DNA of 64,000 nt from Rhodobacter calidifons (GCF_011174775.1 NZ_JAANHS010000006.1:62001-126000); one strand, 5' to 3'; shown: positions 8,353 to 18,602, numbered from the stretch's first letter. A program made the numbers and translations. The notes: a model not told the origin generated them from the sequence alone.

Positions 8353-9288
8353 GTGGACGCCAATGCTGTCATCCTCTCGGGTCCTCAATCCCTGAAGCTA
8401 GGCGCGGTCGGGTTGAAAGCGCCGGTGCCGGGCGACGTGGTGGTCCGGGTGCGGCATTCGGGGATTTCGACGGGCACGGAAAAACTGTTCTGGCTGGGCA
8501 CGATGCCTGCGTTTCCCGGAATGGGCTATCCGCTGGTCCCGGGCTATGAGGCGTTCGGCGAAGTGGTGGAGACCTGCGGCGAGACGGGCCTTGCGGTCGG
8601 CGACCATGTCTTCGTGCCGGGGGCCAACTGCTATGAGGGCGGGGTGCGCGGGCTGTTCGGCGGGGCATCAAGCCTGCTGGTGACTCAGGCGGCACGGGTG
8701 GCAAAGCTGGATGCCGGCTATGGCGAACGGGGCGCGCTGCTTGCGCTGGCTGCCACGGCCTATCATGCGCTGGCCGGCGGGCCGCTGCCGGATCTTGTCA
8801 TCGGACACGGGACTTTGGGCCGTCTTCTGGCGCGGATCGCGCTGGTGATGGGCGGCGCTCCTGTCGTCTGGGAGATCGACGCTGCGCGTCGGTCCGGGGC
8901 CGAGGGCTATGAGGTCATCGCGCCGCAGGATGATCCGCGCCGCGATTACAAGGTGATTCTCGATGCCTCGGGCGCGGCGGGTCTGCTCGACACGCTGGTC
9001 CCCCGGCTGGCGAAGGGCGGCGAGGTCGTTCTGTGCGGCTTCTACACCGCCCCGATCAGTTTCGCCTTCCCGCCCGCCTTCATGAAAGAGCTGCGGCTGC
9101 GGATCGCCAGCGAGTGGCAGCCCGCCGACCTGGAGGCGACGCGCCGTCTGATGGACGAGGGCCGGTTGTCGCTGGACGGGCTGATTACCCACCGCGCCGC
9201 CGCGGCCGATGCGGCCTCGGCCTATGCGACCGCCTTCACCGACCCCGCCTGCCTGAAGATGATCCTGGATTGGAGTGCCGCAGCATGA
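8353..9288 (+). CDS. bchC: Bacteriochlorophyllide a dehydrogenase BchC
   Basis: Oxidises the 3-(1-hydroxyethyl) group to 3-acetyl in bacteriochlorophyll a synthesis. Medium-chain dehydrogenase fold: an N-terminal GroES-like half ([19 protein letters not shown]) and a Rossmann half with [16 protein letters not shown] near residues 153-168. 311 residues is typical. The start is GTG at 8353. It ends in ATGA overlapping bchX. First gene of the bchCXYZ-puf superoperon, under the PpsR-covered promoter. Confidence 0.95.
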   Translation: MDANAVILSGPQSLKLGAVGLKAPVPGDVVVRVRHSGISTGTEKLFWLGTMPAFPGMGYPLVPGYEAFGEVVETCGETGLAVGDHVFVPGANCYEGGVRGLFGGASSLLVTQAARVAKLDAGYGERGALLALAATAYHALAGGPLPDLVIGHGTLGRLLARIALVMGGAPVVWEIDAARRSGAEGYEVIAPQDDPRRDYKVILDASGAAGLLDTLVPRLAKGGEVVLCGFYTAPISFAFPPAFMKELRLRIASEWQPADLEATRRLMDEGRLSLDGLITHRAAAADAASAYATAFTDPACLKMILDWSAAA

Positions 9289-10286
9289 CCGAAGTTCCCA
9301 ATCTGAAGGATTTCGACGCCCGCCTGCGCGACGAGGCCGCGATGGAGCCGTCGCTGGAGATCCCGCAGGACCCGCCGTCGAAGAAGACGCAGATCATCGC
9401 GATCTACGGCAAGGGCGGGATCGGCAAGTCGTTCACGCTGGCCAACCTGAGCCACATGATGGCGGAAATGGGCAAGCGGGTCCTGCTGATCGGCTGCGAT
9501 CCGAAGTCGGATACCACCTCGCTTTTGTTCGGCGGCAAGGCTTGCCCGACGATCATCGAAACCTCGACCCGCAAGAAGCTGGCCGGTGAGGAAGTGAAGA
9601 TCGGCGACGTCTGCTTCAAGCGCGGCGGGGTCTTTGCAATGGAACTGGGCGGCCCGGAGGTCGGTCGCGGTTGCGGCGGGCGCGGGATCATCCACGGGTT
9701 CGAACTGCTGGAGAAGCTGGGGTTCCACGACTGGGACTTCGACTATGTGCTGCTGGACTTCCTGGGTGACGTGGTCTGCGGCGGCTTCGGCCTGCCGATC
9801 GCCCGGGACATGGCGCAGAAGGTGATCGTGGTCGGCTCGAACGACCTGCAAAGCCTGTATGTGGCCAACAACGTCTGCTCGGCGGTGGAATACTTCCGCA
9901 AGCTGGGCGGGAACGTGGGCGTGGCTGGCCTGGTCATCAACAAGGATGACGGGACCGGAGAGGCCGCGGCCTTTGCCAAAGCGGTGAACATTCCGGTGCT
10001 GGCCTCGATCCCGGCGGATGACGACCTGCGGCGGAAATCGGCGAATTATCAGATCGTCGGCACCCATGCGACGCAATGGGGCGGGCTGTTCGAGATCCTG
10101 GCCAATGCGGTCGCGGATGCGCCGCCGCTGCGCCCGAAGCCGCTGACGCAGGACGGGCTGCTGGGTCTGTTCGATGCGGAAACCACCGGCAAGGACTTTG
10201 TGCTGGAACCCGCGACGGATGCCGACATGCGCGGGTCCTTCGCCGCCGTGAAACCCAGCCTGGAAGTGGTCTACGACAATGTTTGA
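9285..10286 (+). CDS. bchX: Chlorophyllide reductase iron protein BchX
   Basis: NifH-like ATP-dependent reductase component of chlorophyllide a reductase (COR); it passes electrons to BchY-BchZ to reduce ring B. P-loop YGKGGIGKS at residues 41-49; cysteines in RGCGGRG and DVVCGGFG are the expected ligands of the 4Fe-4S cluster bridging the dimer. 333 residues, normal. The ATG at 9285 lies on the bchC stop. Its own stop overlaps the ATG of a 51-codon ORF rather than bchY directly. Confidence 0.96.
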   Translation: MTEVPNLKDFDARLRDEAAMEPSLEIPQDPPSKKTQIIAIYGKGGIGKSFTLANLSHMMAEMGKRVLLIGCDPKSDTTSLLFGGKACPTIIETSTRKKLAGEEVKIGDVCFKRGGVFAMELGGPEVGRGCGGRGIIHGFELLEKLGFHDWDFDYVLLDFLGDVVCGGFGLPIARDMAQKVIVVGSNDLQSLYVANNVCSAVEYFRKLGGNVGVAGLVINKDDGTGEAAAFAKAVNIPVLASIPADDDLRRKSANYQIVGTHATQWGGLFEILANAVADAPPLRPKPLTQDGLLGLFDAETTGKDFVLEPATDADMRGSFAAVKPSLEVVYDNV

Positions 10287-10434
10287 CCTTGATCGCCTTG
10301 CTGAACTTGACGCCGCGATCGCGGGACTTTCCAACCCCGCCCCGGACCTGATCCGGGGCCTCAAGCGTCGGCCCGAGGCCCCGGATCAGATCCGGGGCGG
10401 GGTCACCGCCGGGCGCGAGGGGAAAGCAGCATGA
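10279..10434 (+). CDS. Small 51-residue ORF coupling bchX to bchY
   Basis: The ATG at 10279 overlaps the end of bchX (stop 10284-10286) and the TGA at 10432-10434 overlaps the bchY ATG at 10431 (ATGA). The first part reads [16 protein letters not shown]; the rest is encoded by a large inverted repeat (10335-10402) and is proline- and arginine-rich. I recognise no family. It may be made as a peptide or exist only to keep ribosomes moving through an inserted repeat. Being open and coupled at both ends is the only evidence for translation. Confidence 0.45.
   Translation: MFDLDRLAELDAAIAGLSNPAPDLIRGLKRRPEAPDQIRGGVTAGREGKAA
10335..10402. repeat. Inverted repeat between bchX and bchY
   Basis: Two 28-base arms (10335-10362 and 10375-10402) match at 27 of 28 positions around a 12-base loop. 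Each arm also contains a smaller palindrome, CCCCGGAYCTGATCCGGGG. Such GATCCGGGG repeats are widespread in alphaproteobacterial genomes. The RNA would form a very stable stem inside the bch mRNA. Confidence 0.85.
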
Positions 10435-11927
10435 CCGACCACCTCGCCCCCTTTGACGGTGTCGGCTGCCACTCCGGTGCAGAGATGGCCGAGGCTGCGC
10501 GGGCGGCTGGTAACTCGGAAGTGCTTGACCGCTATGCGGCGGACTATCCGCAGGGCCCGCACGACAAGCCGCAGTCGATGTGCCCGGCCTTCGGAAGCTT
10601 GCGCGTCGGTCTGCGGATGCGGCGGGTGGCGACGGTGCTGTCGGGATCGGCCTGCTGTGTCTATGGGCTGTCGTTCGTCAGTCATTTCTATGGTGCGCGC
10701 AGGTCGGTGGGCTATGTGCCCTTCAACTCGGAGACGCTGGTGACCGGCAAGCTCTTCGAGGACATCCGCGATGCGGTGCATGAGCTGGCGGACCCGGACC
10801 GCTATGACGCGGTGGTGGTGACGAACCTCTGCGTTCCGACGGCAAGCGGTGTGCCGCTGCGGCTGTTGCCGAATGAAATCAACGGGGTGCGGATCATCGG
10901 CATCGACGTGCCGGGGTTCGGGGTGCCGACCCATGCCGAGGCGAAGGACGTGCTGGCCGGGGCGATGCTGGCCTATGCGCGGTCCGAGATCGAGGCAGGG
11001 CCTGTTGCCGCGCCTGCTCAGGGTCGCAGCGACCGTCCGACCGTGACCCTTCTGGGCGAGATGTTCCCGGCCGACCCGATGATGATCGGCGCGATGCTGG
11101 CGCCGATGGGTCTGGCGGCGGGTCCGGTCGTGCCGTGCCGCGAATGGCGCGAGCTGTATGCGGCGCTGGATAGTGGCGTCGTGGCGGCGATCCATCCGTT
11201 CTACACCGCCGCGATCCGGGAGTTTCAGGCGGCTGGGCGGACCATCGTCGGCAGCGCCCCCGTGGGCCATGACGGCACGATGGAGTGGCTTGCGGCGATC
11301 GGGGCGGCTTACAATGTGGCCCCCGATCTGATTGCAGCGGCGCAGAATGCCTTTGGTCCGGCGATCAAGGGGGCCCTGGCGGCCAACCCGATCAAGGGGC
11401 GGATCACGCTGTCGGGCTATGAAGGGTCCGAACTCCTGGTCGCTCGCCTGCTGATCGAAAGCGGCGCCGAGGTGCCCTATGTCGGCACGGCCTGCGCGCG
11501 GAACGAATGGTCGGCGGCGGACCGCGAGTGGCTGGAGGCCAGGGGCTGCGTGGTGAAATACCGTGCCAGCCTGGAGGATGACCTGGCCGCGATGGAGGCG
11601 TTCCAGCCGGACCTCGCGGTCGGGACGACTCCGGTGGTGCAGAAGGCCAAGGAGAAGGCTACCCCTGCGCTTTACTTCACCAATCTGATTTCCGCGCGGC
11701 CCCTGATGGGACCGGCGGGGGCGGGGTCGCTGGCTCAGGTGGTGAACGCTGCGATGGGCAACAAGACCCGGATGGAGGGCATGAAGGCCTTCTTCGAAGG
11801 GGTCGGCACGGGCGATACCTCGGGCATCTGGGAAGGGCCGCCGAACCTGCGCCCCGATTTCCGGGCGATCCATCAGAAGAAGCTCGACAAGGCCGCCAAG
11901 GCTGCGAAGGCGGAGGAGATGATATGA
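10431..11927 (+). CDS. bchY: Chlorophyllide reductase subunit BchY
   Basis: NifD-like subunit of the BchYZ catalytic component of COR, in the cytoplasm. Family features: GCHSG near the N-terminus, [34 protein letters not shown] and [15 protein letters not shown], with cysteines positioned for the catalytic 4Fe-4S cluster. 498 residues, normal. The start on ATGA shared with the small upstream ORF is supported by the GCHSG block beginning at residue 12. It ends on ATGA shared with a second tiny ORF. Confidence 0.96.
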   Translation: MTDHLAPFDGVGCHSGAEMAEAARAAGNSEVLDRYAADYPQGPHDKPQSMCPAFGSLRVGLRMRRVATVLSGSACCVYGLSFVSHFYGARRSVGYVPFNSETLVTGKLFEDIRDAVHELADPDRYDAVVVTNLCVPTASGVPLRLLPNEINGVRIIGIDVPGFGVPTHAEAKDVLAGAMLAYARSEIEAGPVAAPAQGRSDRPTVTLLGEMFPADPMMIGAMLAPMGLAAGPVVPCREWRELYAALDSGVVAAIHPFYTAAIREFQAAGRTIVGSAPVGHDGTMEWLAAIGAAYNVAPDLIAAAQNAFGPAIKGALAANPIKGRITLSGYEGSELLVARLLIESGAEVPYVGTACARNEWSAADREWLEARGCVVKYRASLEDDLAAMEAFQPDLAVGTTPVVQKAKEKATPALYFTNLISARPLMGPAGAGSLAQVVNAAMGNKTRMEGMKAFFEGVGTGDTSGIWEGPPNLRPDFRAIHQKKLDKAAKAAKAEEMI

Positions 11928-12028
11928 CGCTCCGCCCTGTCCACCCGCGCCAAATTCCTTCGAAGGAATTTGCAAATCTTTTCGAAAAGATTTGCGGCTC
12001 CCGGCTGGCGGAGGTTGCGCCATGCTGA
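11924..12028 (+). CDS. Small 34-residue ORF coupling bchY to bchZ
   Basis: The ATG at 11924 overlaps the bchY stop (ATGA), and the TGA at 12026-12028 lies just inside bchZ (ATG at 12022). The middle, including [11 protein letters not shown], is encoded by a double-palindrome repeat (11952-11995). No family recognised. As at the bchX-bchY junction, the inserted repeat is kept open and coupled on both sides, which suggests selection for translation through the junction rather than for the peptide. Confidence 0.45.
   Translation: MTLRPVHPRQIPSKEFANLFEKICGSRLAEVAPC
11952..11995. repeat. Double TTCGAA palindrome, copy 1 (bchY-bchZ junction)
   Basis: Two adjoining perfect palindromes: AAATTCCTTCGAAGGAATTT (11952-11971) and a 24-base one, GCAAATCTTTTC plus its mirror (11972-11995). 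Related copies lie at 35941, 55821 and 60065. Confidence 0.85.
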
Positions 12029-13503
12029 TCCAGGATCATGACCGGGCGGGTGGCTACTGGGGGGCGGTCTATGCCTTCTGCGCGGTGAAGGGGCTTCAGG
12101 TCGTCATCGACGGACCCGTCGGCTGCGAGAACCTGCCGGTGACGTCCGTGCTGCACTACACCGACGCGCTGCCGCCGCATGAGTTGCCCATCGTGGTGAC
12201 GGGTCTGGGCGAGGAGGAGCTGGGCCGCGACGGCACCGAAGGCGCGATGCGGCGGGCCTGGAAGACGCTTGATCCCGCGCTGCCGGCGGTGGTGGTTACT
12301 GGCTCGATCGCCGAGATGATCGGTGGCGGGGTCACGCCGCAGGGGACGAACATCCAGCGCTTCCTGCCGCGCACCATCGACGAGGACCAGTGGCAGGCCG
12401 CCGACCGGGCGATGACCTGGATCTTCACCGAATTCGGGATGACCAAGGGCCGGATGCCGCCCGAGACGCCGCGCGCCGAGGGGGCGAAGCCGCGCGTCAA
12501 CATCCTGGGGCCGATGTACGGCACGTTCAACATGGCGTCGGACCTGGCGGAAATCCGCCGTCTGGTCGAAGGCATCGGGGCCGAGATCAACATGGTGATG
12601 CCGCTGGGTGCCCACCTGGCCGAAATGCGGAACCTGGTGAACGCCGACGTCAACGTGGTGATGTACCGCGAGTTCGGCCGGGGCCTCGCCGAGTGTCTGG
12701 GCAAGCCCTATCTGCAAGCGCCGATCGGCCTTGAATCCACCACCCTGTTCCTGCGCACGCTGGGCGAGATGCTGGGGCTGGACCCCGAACCGTTCATCGA
12801 ACGCGAGAAGCATTCGACGCTGAAGCCGCTCTGGGATCTCTGGCGGTCGGTCACGCAGGACTTCTTCGCCACGGCCAGTTTCGCCATCGTCGCGAACGAG
12901 ACCTACACGCGGGGCATCCGCAAGTATCTGGAAGACGACCTTGGCCTGCCCTGCGCCTTTGCGGTCCCAAGGCTCGCGGGCAAGAAGACCAACAACGAGG
13001 GTGTCAGAGCGCTGATGAAGCAGCACCGGCCGCTGATCGTGCTGGGGTCGATCAACGAGAAGATGTATCTGGCCGAGCTGAAGGGCGGGCATGGCCCCGC
13101 GCCCAGTTTCATCCCGGCCAGTTTCCCCGGCGCCGCGATCCGGCGCGCCACGGGGACGCCCTTCATGGGCTACGCGGGGGCGGTCTATCTGCTGCAAGAG
13201 GTCTGCAACGGCCTTTTCGAAGCGCTGTTCCACATCCTGCCCCTGGGGTCGGAGATGGACAGTGCCGAGGCGACACCCACCACGTTGCGCCGCGACATGC
13301 CATGGGATGCCGACGCGCAACTGGCGCTGGACCGCATCCTGGCCCAGCACCCGGTGCTGACCCGCATATCCGCTGCGCGCAGCCTGCGCGATGCGGCTGA
13401 AAAGACCGCGCTCGACCATGGGGCCGAGCGGGTTGTCCTTGAATTCGTCGAAGCCCTGGCAGGCGGAAGCCGCACAGGGTCTGCAAGGGGAGAGAAAGCA
13501 TGA
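12022..13503 (+). CDS. bchZ: Chlorophyllide reductase subunit BchZ
   Basis: NifK-like partner of BchY in COR. Seen: [19 protein letters not shown] start, [19 protein letters not shown] with the cluster cysteine, and [20 protein letters not shown]. 493 residues from the ATG at 12022; an upstream in-frame ATG at 11992 lies inside the repeat and is unlikely to be used. The C-terminal region also carries the puf promoter in Rhodobacter. It ends in ATGA overlapping pufQ. Confidence 0.95.
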   Translation: MLIQDHDRAGGYWGAVYAFCAVKGLQVVIDGPVGCENLPVTSVLHYTDALPPHELPIVVTGLGEEELGRDGTEGAMRRAWKTLDPALPAVVVTGSIAEMIGGGVTPQGTNIQRFLPRTIDEDQWQAADRAMTWIFTEFGMTKGRMPPETPRAEGAKPRVNILGPMYGTFNMASDLAEIRRLVEGIGAEINMVMPLGAHLAEMRNLVNADVNVVMYREFGRGLAECLGKPYLQAPIGLESTTLFLRTLGEMLGLDPEPFIEREKHSTLKPLWDLWRSVTQDFFATASFAIVANETYTRGIRKYLEDDLGLPCAFAVPRLAGKKTNNEGVRALMKQHRPLIVLGSINEKMYLAELKGGHGPAPSFIPASFPGAAIRRATGTPFMGYAGAVYLLQEVCNGLFEALFHILPLGSEMDSAEATPTTLRRDMPWDADAQLALDRILAQHPVLTRISAARSLRDAAEKTALDHGAERVVLEFVEALAGGSRTGSARGEKA

Positions 13504-13733
13504 GCGACCAGAGCTACATCAGCCACGTTCAGCTGAAAGCCGCGCATCACACGCGCACGCCCAAGGCCGAATATGCCACCTATTTCGCGCTGATCCTGAT
13601 CCTTGCGTTGCCGGTGCAGGGCCTGGTCTGGCTGGCCCAGGCCCTGCGGCACATGCGCCTTCCGGCCGAAGGTCCCCTAGCACGCGCGCTGCGCGATGCC
13701 GAGGAGATCACGCCCTTGATCTTCCGCCCCTGA
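13500..13733 (+). CDS. pufQ: PufQ, bacteriochlorophyll synthesis regulator/carrier
   Basis: Small membrane protein that stimulates bacteriochlorophyll formation and LH1 assembly in Rhodobacter. 77 residues with one membrane segment ([18 protein letters not shown], about 27-44) preceded by a polar N-terminus. It starts on the bchZ stop (ATGA). First gene of the puf operon, placed as in other Rhodobacter. Confidence 0.92.
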   Translation: MSDQSYISHVQLKAAHHTRTPKAEYATYFALILILALPVQGLVWLAQALRHMRLPAEGPLARALRDAEEITPLIFRP

Positions 13734-13798
13734 ACGGGCGGATCCAGTGACCGACGTGGTGCGCCCGCCCGTCCGGTGAAGCCTTCGGGGAGGGCGGG
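13724..13798 (+). promoter_or_regulatory. Hairpins in the pufQ-pufB leader
   Basis: CCGCCC/GGGCGG with a 6-base loop (13724-13741) spans the pufQ stop, and CCCGCCC (13764-13770) can pair with GGGCGGG (13792-13798). Structured RNA upstream of pufB is typical of the processed, stable pufBA message. The first stem could instead pair with the second. Confidence 0.5.
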
Positions 13799-13898
13799 GG
13801 AAACCCCGGCCTTTCCGGACCAGACGGAGCAGCAGTCCGCTGTCCCGTGAACCCAGCCGCAGGGTATGCGGCGTCAGTCAACCCCTTCGGAGGATAAC

Positions 13899-14048
13899 AT
13901 GGCTGATAAATCCGACCTGAGTTTCACAGGTCTCACCGACGAGCAGGCGCAAGAACTGCATTCCGTCTACATGAGCGGGCTCTGGCTGTTCACAGCCATC
14001 GCCGTGGTTGCTCATCTGGCGGTCTACATCTGGCGTCCGTGGTTCTGA
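13899..14048 (+). CDS. pufB: LH1 light-harvesting complex beta polypeptide
   Basis: Beta apoprotein of the core antenna. 49 residues; single membrane helix with the bacteriochlorophyll-ligating His39 in [15 protein letters not shown], and a second conserved His21. The ATG at 13899 follows GGAGGATAAC; an upstream in-frame ATG at 13866 would add a leader not seen in the family. pufA follows 13 bases later. Confidence 0.97.
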   Translation: MADKSDLSFTGLTDEQAQELHSVYMSGLWLFTAIAVVAHLAVYIWRPWF

Positions 14049-14061
14049 GGAGGAACGAGAA

Positions 14062-14235
14062 ATGTCCAAATTCTACAAGATCTGGCTGATCTTCGATCCT
14101 CGTCGCGTCTTCGTGGCACAGGGCGTGTTCCTGTTCCTCCTGGCCGCAATGATCCACCTCGTGCTGCTCAGCACGCCGGCCTACAACTGGTTCGACATCG
14201 CGGCCGCAAAGTATGGCTACGTCACGTCCCAGTAG
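14062..14235 (+). CDS. pufA: LH1 light-harvesting complex alpha polypeptide
   Basis: Alpha apoprotein of the core antenna, pairing with PufB around the reaction centre. 57 residues; starts [17 protein letters not shown], with the ligand His32 in [11 protein letters not shown] and the family WFD motif after the helix. The ATG at 14062 follows GAGGAGGAACGAG. A strong hairpin follows. Confidence 0.97.
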   Translation: MSKFYKIWLIFDPRRVFVAQGVFLFLLAAMIHLVLLSTPAYNWFDIAAAKYGYVTSQ

Positions 14236-14247
14236 GCTTGACTGACC

Positions 14248-14285
14248 GTTGCGGGCGGCGGTCTTCACCGCCTGCCGCCCGCAAC
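14248..14285 (+). terminator. Intercistronic hairpin pufA-pufL
   Basis: A 12-base stem GTTGCGGGCGGC / GCCGCCCGCAAC plus three more pairs after a bulge, 12 bases after the pufA stop. In Rhodobacter a hairpin at this position protects the pufBA segment from 3' decay and sets the excess of LH1 over reaction centre; it attenuates or stabilises rather than ends transcription. Confidence 0.75.
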
Positions 14286-14369
14286 AACCTGACGTCTGAC
14301 ACATATCCGGCAAGCCAGACCGCCCGCGCCCGACGGCGGCCGTGGCCGGAGAGAAAAGGAGAGGGAAGC

Positions 14370-15218
14370 ATGGCACTGCTCAGCTTCGAACGAAAGTACC
14401 GCGTGCCGGGGGGCACGCTGATCGGCGGCAATCTGTTCGACTTCTGGGTCGGCCCCTTCTACGTCGGATTCTTCGGGGTCCTGACCTTTTTCTTCTCGGT
14501 GCTTGGCACCTTGTTGATCCTGTACGGGGCCGTGCTGCAAGGCACCTGGAACCCCTGGCTGATCTCGATCAATCCGCCGCCGGTCGAGAACGGGTTGGCC
14601 ATGGCGCCCCTGCGCGAAGGGGGCCTTTGGCAGATCATCACCATCTGCGCCATCGGGGCCTTCGTGACCTGGGCGCTGCGCGAGGTCGAAATCTGCCGCA
14701 AACTGGGGATGGGCTACCATGTGCCCTTCGCCTTCGGCGTGGCGATCTTCGCCTATGTCACGCTGGAGGTGATCCGGCCGGTCCTGATGGGGTCCTGGGG
14801 CTATGCCTTCCCCTATGGCATCTGGACGCACCTCGACTGGGTGTCGAACACCGGCTACACCTACGGCAACTTCCACTACAACCCGGCGCACATGATCGCG
14901 GTGACCTTCTTCTTCACCACCGCACTGGCGCTTGCCCTGCACGGGTCGCTGATCCTGTCGGCCGCCAACCCCGAAAAGGGCAAGGAGATGCGGACGCCGG
15001 ATCATGAGGACACCTACTTCCGCGACCTCATCGGCTATTCCGTGGGCACCTTGGGCATTCACCGCCTGGGCCTTCTGCTGGCGCTGAACGCGGGCTTCTG
15101 GTCGGCGGTCTGCATCGTGATCTCGGGCACGATCTGGTTCGAACAGTGGGTGGTCTGGTGGGATTGGTGGCTTGAACTGCCCTGGTGGGCCAACATTCCG
15201 GGAGGCGTCAATGGCTGA
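14370..15218 (+). CDS. pufL: Photosynthetic reaction centre L subunit
   Basis: Five-helix reaction-centre subunit. 282 residues, the exact Rhodobacter sphaeroides length. Pigment and iron ligands are present: His154, His174, His191 and His231 counting the initiator Met (153, 173, 190, 230 in mature numbering). The ATG at 14370 follows GGAGAGGGAAGC and starts [17 protein letters not shown], as in the family. The stop overlaps the pufM start by 8 bases. Confidence 0.98.
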   Translation: MALLSFERKYRVPGGTLIGGNLFDFWVGPFYVGFFGVLTFFFSVLGTLLILYGAVLQGTWNPWLISINPPPVENGLAMAPLREGGLWQIITICAIGAFVTWALREVEICRKLGMGYHVPFAFGVAIFAYVTLEVIRPVLMGSWGYAFPYGIWTHLDWVSNTGYTYGNFHYNPAHMIAVTFFFTTALALALHGSLILSAANPEKGKEMRTPDHEDTYFRDLIGYSVGTLGIHRLGLLLALNAGFWSAVCIVISGTIWFEQWVVWWDWWLELPWWANIPGGVNG

Positions 15219-16134
15219 GTATCAGAACATCTTCACCCAGGTGCAGGTGCGCGGTGCCCCCGAAATGGGGATGACCGAAGAGGTCGAACTGTCGAACCGC
15301 ACCAAGGGGGCAAGCTTCTCGACGCTGGCCGGGTGGCTTGGCAATGCCCAGCTCGGGCCGGTCTATCTGGGCACGATGGGGGTGATCTCGCTGGCCTCGG
15401 GGCTGGCCTGGTTCGTCACCGTCGGCGCCTGGTACTGGTATCAGGCGGGCTTCAACCCGGCGGTCTTCCTGCGCGACCTGTTCTGGTTCAGCCTGGAACC
15501 CCCGGCCGAGGAATACGGCCTGGGCTTCGCGCCGCTGGCGGAAGGGGGGCTCTGGATCATCGCCAGCTTCTTCCTTCTGGTCAGCGTCCTGGCCTGGTGG
15601 GTCCGCACCTATCTGCGGGCACAGGCCCTGGGGATGGGCAAGCATGTCGCCTGGGCCTTCGCCTCCGCGATCTGGCTGTTCCTGGTCCTTGGTCTCTTCC
15701 GGCCGATCCTGATGGGGTCCTGGAGCCATGCCGTGCCTTACGGCATCTTCAGCCACCTCGACTGGACCAACAACTTCTCGCTGCAATACGGCAACCTGTT
15801 CTACAACCCGTTCCACGCGCTCAGCATCGTCTTCCTCTATGGGTCGGCCCTGTTGTTCGCGATGCACGGGGCGACCATCCTGGCCGTCAGCCGCTTTGGC
15901 GGCGACCGGGAGCTGGAGCAGATCGTCGATCGCGGCACCGCGTCCGAACGGGCGGCTCTCTTCTGGCGCTGGACCATGGGGTTCAACGCGACGATGGAAG
16001 GGATCCACCGCTGGGCCTGGTGGTTTGCGGTGCTGGTCACGCTGACCGGCGGCATCGGCATCCTGCTGACCGGCACGGTCGTCGACAACTGGTACGTCTG
16101 GGCACAGGAGCACGGCTACGCGCCGATGCAATAG
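15211..16134 (+). CDS. pufM: Photosynthetic reaction centre M subunit
   Basis: Partner of PufL. 307 residues, one short of R. sphaeroides. Ligands His182, His202, His219 and His266 (with Met1) are present, in [24 protein letters not shown] and MEGIHRWAW; the iron-binding Glu lies in the GGDRELEQ region. The ATG at 15211 lies inside the end of pufL after GGGAGGCGTCA. No cytochrome subunit gene (pufC) follows; pufX does. Confidence 0.98.
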   Translation: MAEYQNIFTQVQVRGAPEMGMTEEVELSNRTKGASFSTLAGWLGNAQLGPVYLGTMGVISLASGLAWFVTVGAWYWYQAGFNPAVFLRDLFWFSLEPPAEEYGLGFAPLAEGGLWIIASFFLLVSVLAWWVRTYLRAQALGMGKHVAWAFASAIWLFLVLGLFRPILMGSWSHAVPYGIFSHLDWTNNFSLQYGNLFYNPFHALSIVFLYGSALLFAMHGATILAVSRFGGDRELEQIVDRGTASERAALFWRWTMGFNATMEGIHRWAWWFAVLVTLTGGIGILLTGTVVDNWYVWAQEHGYAPMQ

Positions 16135-16140
16135 GAGGGC

Positions 16141-16377
16141 ATGATGCCGAACGACTATTTCGACGAAAGCAGGCAGACCAGCCTCGCCTTCTGGGGCCTC
16201 GGACAGATGCTGAAAGGGGCGGGCTATGCTGCGGCCTTCCTCCTCGCGGTCGGGCTGTTCATCTGGGCTCTCTACCTGATCGGGCTGTTGTTGCCCGAGG
16301 AAAGTCGCCAGACCCCGTCGCCCTACGGGGCACTGGAAACGCCCGCCCTGGTGGCGGAAGGTCACGGCCTGGCCTGA
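16141..16377 (+). CDS. pufX: PufX, LH1 ring-opening protein
   Basis: Single-helix protein that opens the LH1 ring for quinone exchange and dimerises the core complex in Rhodobacter. 78 residues: a polar N-terminus ([18 protein letters not shown]), a membrane helix from about residue 27 with glycine/alanine spacing ([16 protein letters not shown]), and a C-terminal GALET shared with R. sphaeroides PufX. Two ATGs (16141, 16144) follow AGGAGGGC. Sequence is divergent, as usual for PufX, so the call rests on position, topology and the short conserved pieces. Confidence 0.85.
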   Translation: MMPNDYFDESRQTSLAFWGLGQMLKGAGYAAAFLLAVGLFIWALYLIGLLLPEESRQTPSPYGALETPALVAEGHGLA

Positions 16378-16381
16378 GACC

Positions 16382-16412
16382 GTCCGGTCCGCTGCACGTC
16401 AGCGGGCCGGAC
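16382..16412 (+). terminator. Hairpin after pufX
   Basis: GTCCGG-T-CCGCTG pairs with CAGCGG-G-CCGGAC around a 5-base loop, starting 4 bases after the pufX stop. It has no U-run, so it is more likely a 3' end protector of the puf message than a full terminator. Confidence 0.6.
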
Positions 16413-16493
16413 CTGCCGATCCGAACCCTCCCACGGGTCCGGATGTCGGGACCTCCGGGCCCCGGTTCCCTTCCTGTCGGACGACAGGCACTT

Positions 16494-16522
16494 GTGCCGT
16501 GTGGCCAATCCCCACACGGCAC
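16494..16522 (+). terminator. Hairpin upstream of dxs
   Basis: Perfect 11-base stem GTGCCGTGTGG / CCACACGGCAC with a 7-base loop, followed by CCTTTG. Probably a partial terminator between puf and dxs; dxs may still be reached by read-through. Confidence 0.6.
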
Positions 16523-16545
16523 CCTTTGCCCGAAAGGAGCAAACC

Positions 16546-18486
16546 ATGACCGCGCCCGGTTCCCTTGCCTGCATGACCCCGAAACCGATGCTCGACAGAG
16601 TGGCCAGCCCCGCCGACCTGCGGGCCTTGCCGGATCGGGACCTGCCGCAACTGGCCGACGAGTTGCGCCGCGAGGTGATCGAGGTGGTCAGCCAGACCGG
16701 CGGGCATCTCGGGTCCTCCCTGGGGGTGGTCGAGCTGACCGTGGCGCTGCATGCGGTCTTCGACACGCCCCGCGACAAGCTGATCTGGGACGTGGGGCAT
16801 CAGTGCTATCCGCACAAGATCCTGACCGGCCGCCGCGACCGGATGCTGACCCTGCGGCAGGCCGGGGGTCTGTCCGGCTTCACCAAGCGGTCGGAAAGCG
16901 AATACGACCCCTTCGGCGCGGCGCATAGCTCGACTTCGATCAGCGCGGCCCTTGGCTTTGCCATGGCGCGCGAGATGGGCCAGCCGGTGGGTGACACCGT
17001 GGCCGTCATCGGCGACGGGGCGATCACCGCCGGAATGGCCTATGAGGCGATGAACCATGCGGGCCATCTGGGCAAGCGGCTGTTCGTGATCCTGAACGAC
17101 AACGACATGTCCATCGCGCCCCCGGTGGGCGCGATGCAGACCTATCTGAATTCGATCGCCAGCAAGGAGCCCTTCGCCACCCTGAAGGCCATCGCCGAGG
17201 GGCTAGAGGATCACCTGCCCGCCCCCTTGCGCGAAGGCGCCCGCCGCGCGCGCGAGATGGTCAGCGACCGCCCGGGCGGCGTGACGCTGTTCGAGAAGCT
17301 GGGCTTTTCCTACTTCGGCCCGGTGAACGGCCATGACGTGCCGATGCTGCTGCACGCGCTGCGCTCGATGCGCGACAAGGCTGATGGCCCGGTGCTGCTG
17401 CATGTGGTCACCAGAAAGGGCTACGGTTATGGCCCGGCAGAGGGGGCCGACGACAAGTATCACGGGGTGGCGAAGTTCGACATCGCCACCGGCAGGCAGC
17501 ACAAGACGCCCGCCAACGCGCCGAACTACACGGCGGTCTTCGGCCAGACCCTGACGGATGAAGCCGCGCGCGACCCGCGCATCGTGGCGATCACGGCGGC
17601 GATGCCGGGGGGCACCGGGCTGGACGTGATGCAGAAGCGCTTTCCCGCGCGGGTCTTCGATGTGGGCATCGCCGAACAGCACGGCGTGACCTTCGCAGCG
17701 GGGCTGGCGGCGGGGGGGATGAAGCCCTTCTGTGCGATCTATTCCAGCTTCCTGCAACGCGGTTACGACCAGATCGTGCATGACGTGGCGCTGCAGAACC
17801 TGCCGGTCCGCTTCATGATCGACCGGGCGGGCCTCGTGGGCCAGGACGGCGCGACCCATGCCGGGGCCTTCGACATCATGTTCCTGGCGAACCTGCCGAA
17901 CATGGTGGTGATGGCGGCCGGCGACGAGGCCGAGCTGGTCCACATGATCGCCACGGCGGCGGCGCATGACGCCGGCCCCATCGCGCTGCGCTATCCGCGC
18001 GGCGAGGGGATGGGGGTGGCCCTGCCCGAACGCGGCCAGCCGCTGGAGATCGGCAAGGGCCGCATCCTGCGCGAGGGCGGCGATGTGGCGCTTCTGTCCT
18101 TCGGCGCGCATCTGTCCGAGGTGCTTGCCGCGGCGGCGATCCTGGAGGCCGAGGGGGTCTCGGTCACCGTGGCCGATGCCCGCTTTGCCAAGCCGCTTGA
18201 TTCGGATCTGGTGGATCGGCTGCACCGCCAGCACCGCAGTCTGGTGACCGTCGAACAGGGATCGACCGGGGGATTCGGGGCGCTGGTCCTGCACCACCTC
18301 GCGATGAGCGGACAGCTGGATCGCGGCGGGGCGGTGCCGACGATGACCCTGCCCGACAGGTTCATCGACCAGGCCTCGCCCGCGCAGATGTATGCCTGGG
18401 CGGGCCTTGCCGCAGAGGATATCGCAGCCATGGCGCGGGGCACGCTGTCCTCGGCACAGTCGGCCAGAATTGTCAGGCTGCGCTGA
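16546..18486 (+). CDS. dxs: 1-deoxy-D-xylulose-5-phosphate synthase
   Basis: Thiamine-diphosphate enzyme joining pyruvate and glyceraldehyde 3-phosphate, the entry step of the MEP isoprenoid pathway. 646 residues. Seen: [17 protein letters not shown], the ThDP motif [16 protein letters not shown] with the later NDNDMSI, and in the second domain [17 protein letters not shown]. The ATG at 16546 follows AAAGGAGC. Placed at the end of puf, as in Rhodobacter, where this copy supplies precursors for carotenoid and phytyl chains. Confidence 0.97.
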   Translation: MTAPGSLACMTPKPMLDRVASPADLRALPDRDLPQLADELRREVIEVVSQTGGHLGSSLGVVELTVALHAVFDTPRDKLIWDVGHQCYPHKILTGRRDRMLTLRQAGGLSGFTKRSESEYDPFGAAHSSTSISAALGFAMAREMGQPVGDTVAVIGDGAITAGMAYEAMNHAGHLGKRLFVILNDNDMSIAPPVGAMQTYLNSIASKEPFATLKAIAEGLEDHLPAPLREGARRAREMVSDRPGGVTLFEKLGFSYFGPVNGHDVPMLLHALRSMRDKADGPVLLHVVTRKGYGYGPAEGADDKYHGVAKFDIATGRQHKTPANAPNYTAVFGQTLTDEAARDPRIVAITAAMPGGTGLDVMQKRFPARVFDVGIAEQHGVTFAAGLAAGGMKPFCAIYSSFLQRGYDQIVHDVALQNLPVRFMIDRAGLVGQDGATHAGAFDIMFLANLPNMVVMAAGDEAELVHMIATAAAHDAGPIALRYPRGEGMGVALPERGQPLEIGKGRILREGGDVALLSFGAHLSEVLAAAAILEAEGVSVTVADARFAKPLDSDLVDRLHRQHRSLVTVEQGSTGGFGALVLHHLAMSGQLDRGGAVPTMTLPDRFIDQASPAQMYAWAGLAAEDIAAMARGTLSSAQSARIVRLR

Positions 18487-18523
18487 CAGAAGCCGCATTT
18501 CAAGCCGAAAAAACCGCCCGATA

Positions 18524-18556
18524 GTGTAAACTTCGGACAAGCTTTCGTGCAAACTT
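18524..18556 (+). promoter_or_regulatory. Direct repeat upstream of the PAS-like gene
   Basis: GTGTAAACTT (18524-18533) and GTGCAAACTT (18547-18556), 23 bases apart, about two helical turns, in the dxs/PAS-like intergenic region. A possible activator site; it does not fit TGT-N12-ACA. Confidence 0.35.
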
Positions 18557-18602
18557 GTGCTAGTGTCCTCCGCAAAGACGACCACCGGCGAAGGGGACGG
18601 GA

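Noticed and set aside
13747-13779. A pufK gene
   Set aside because: The frame has only 10 codons with a GTG start and a weak ribosome site; kept only as a remark on the leader.
18525-18542. A seventh PpsR box upstream of the PAS-like gene
   Set aside because: TGT at 18525 is not followed by ACA at the right distance (AGC instead), so the consensus fails.
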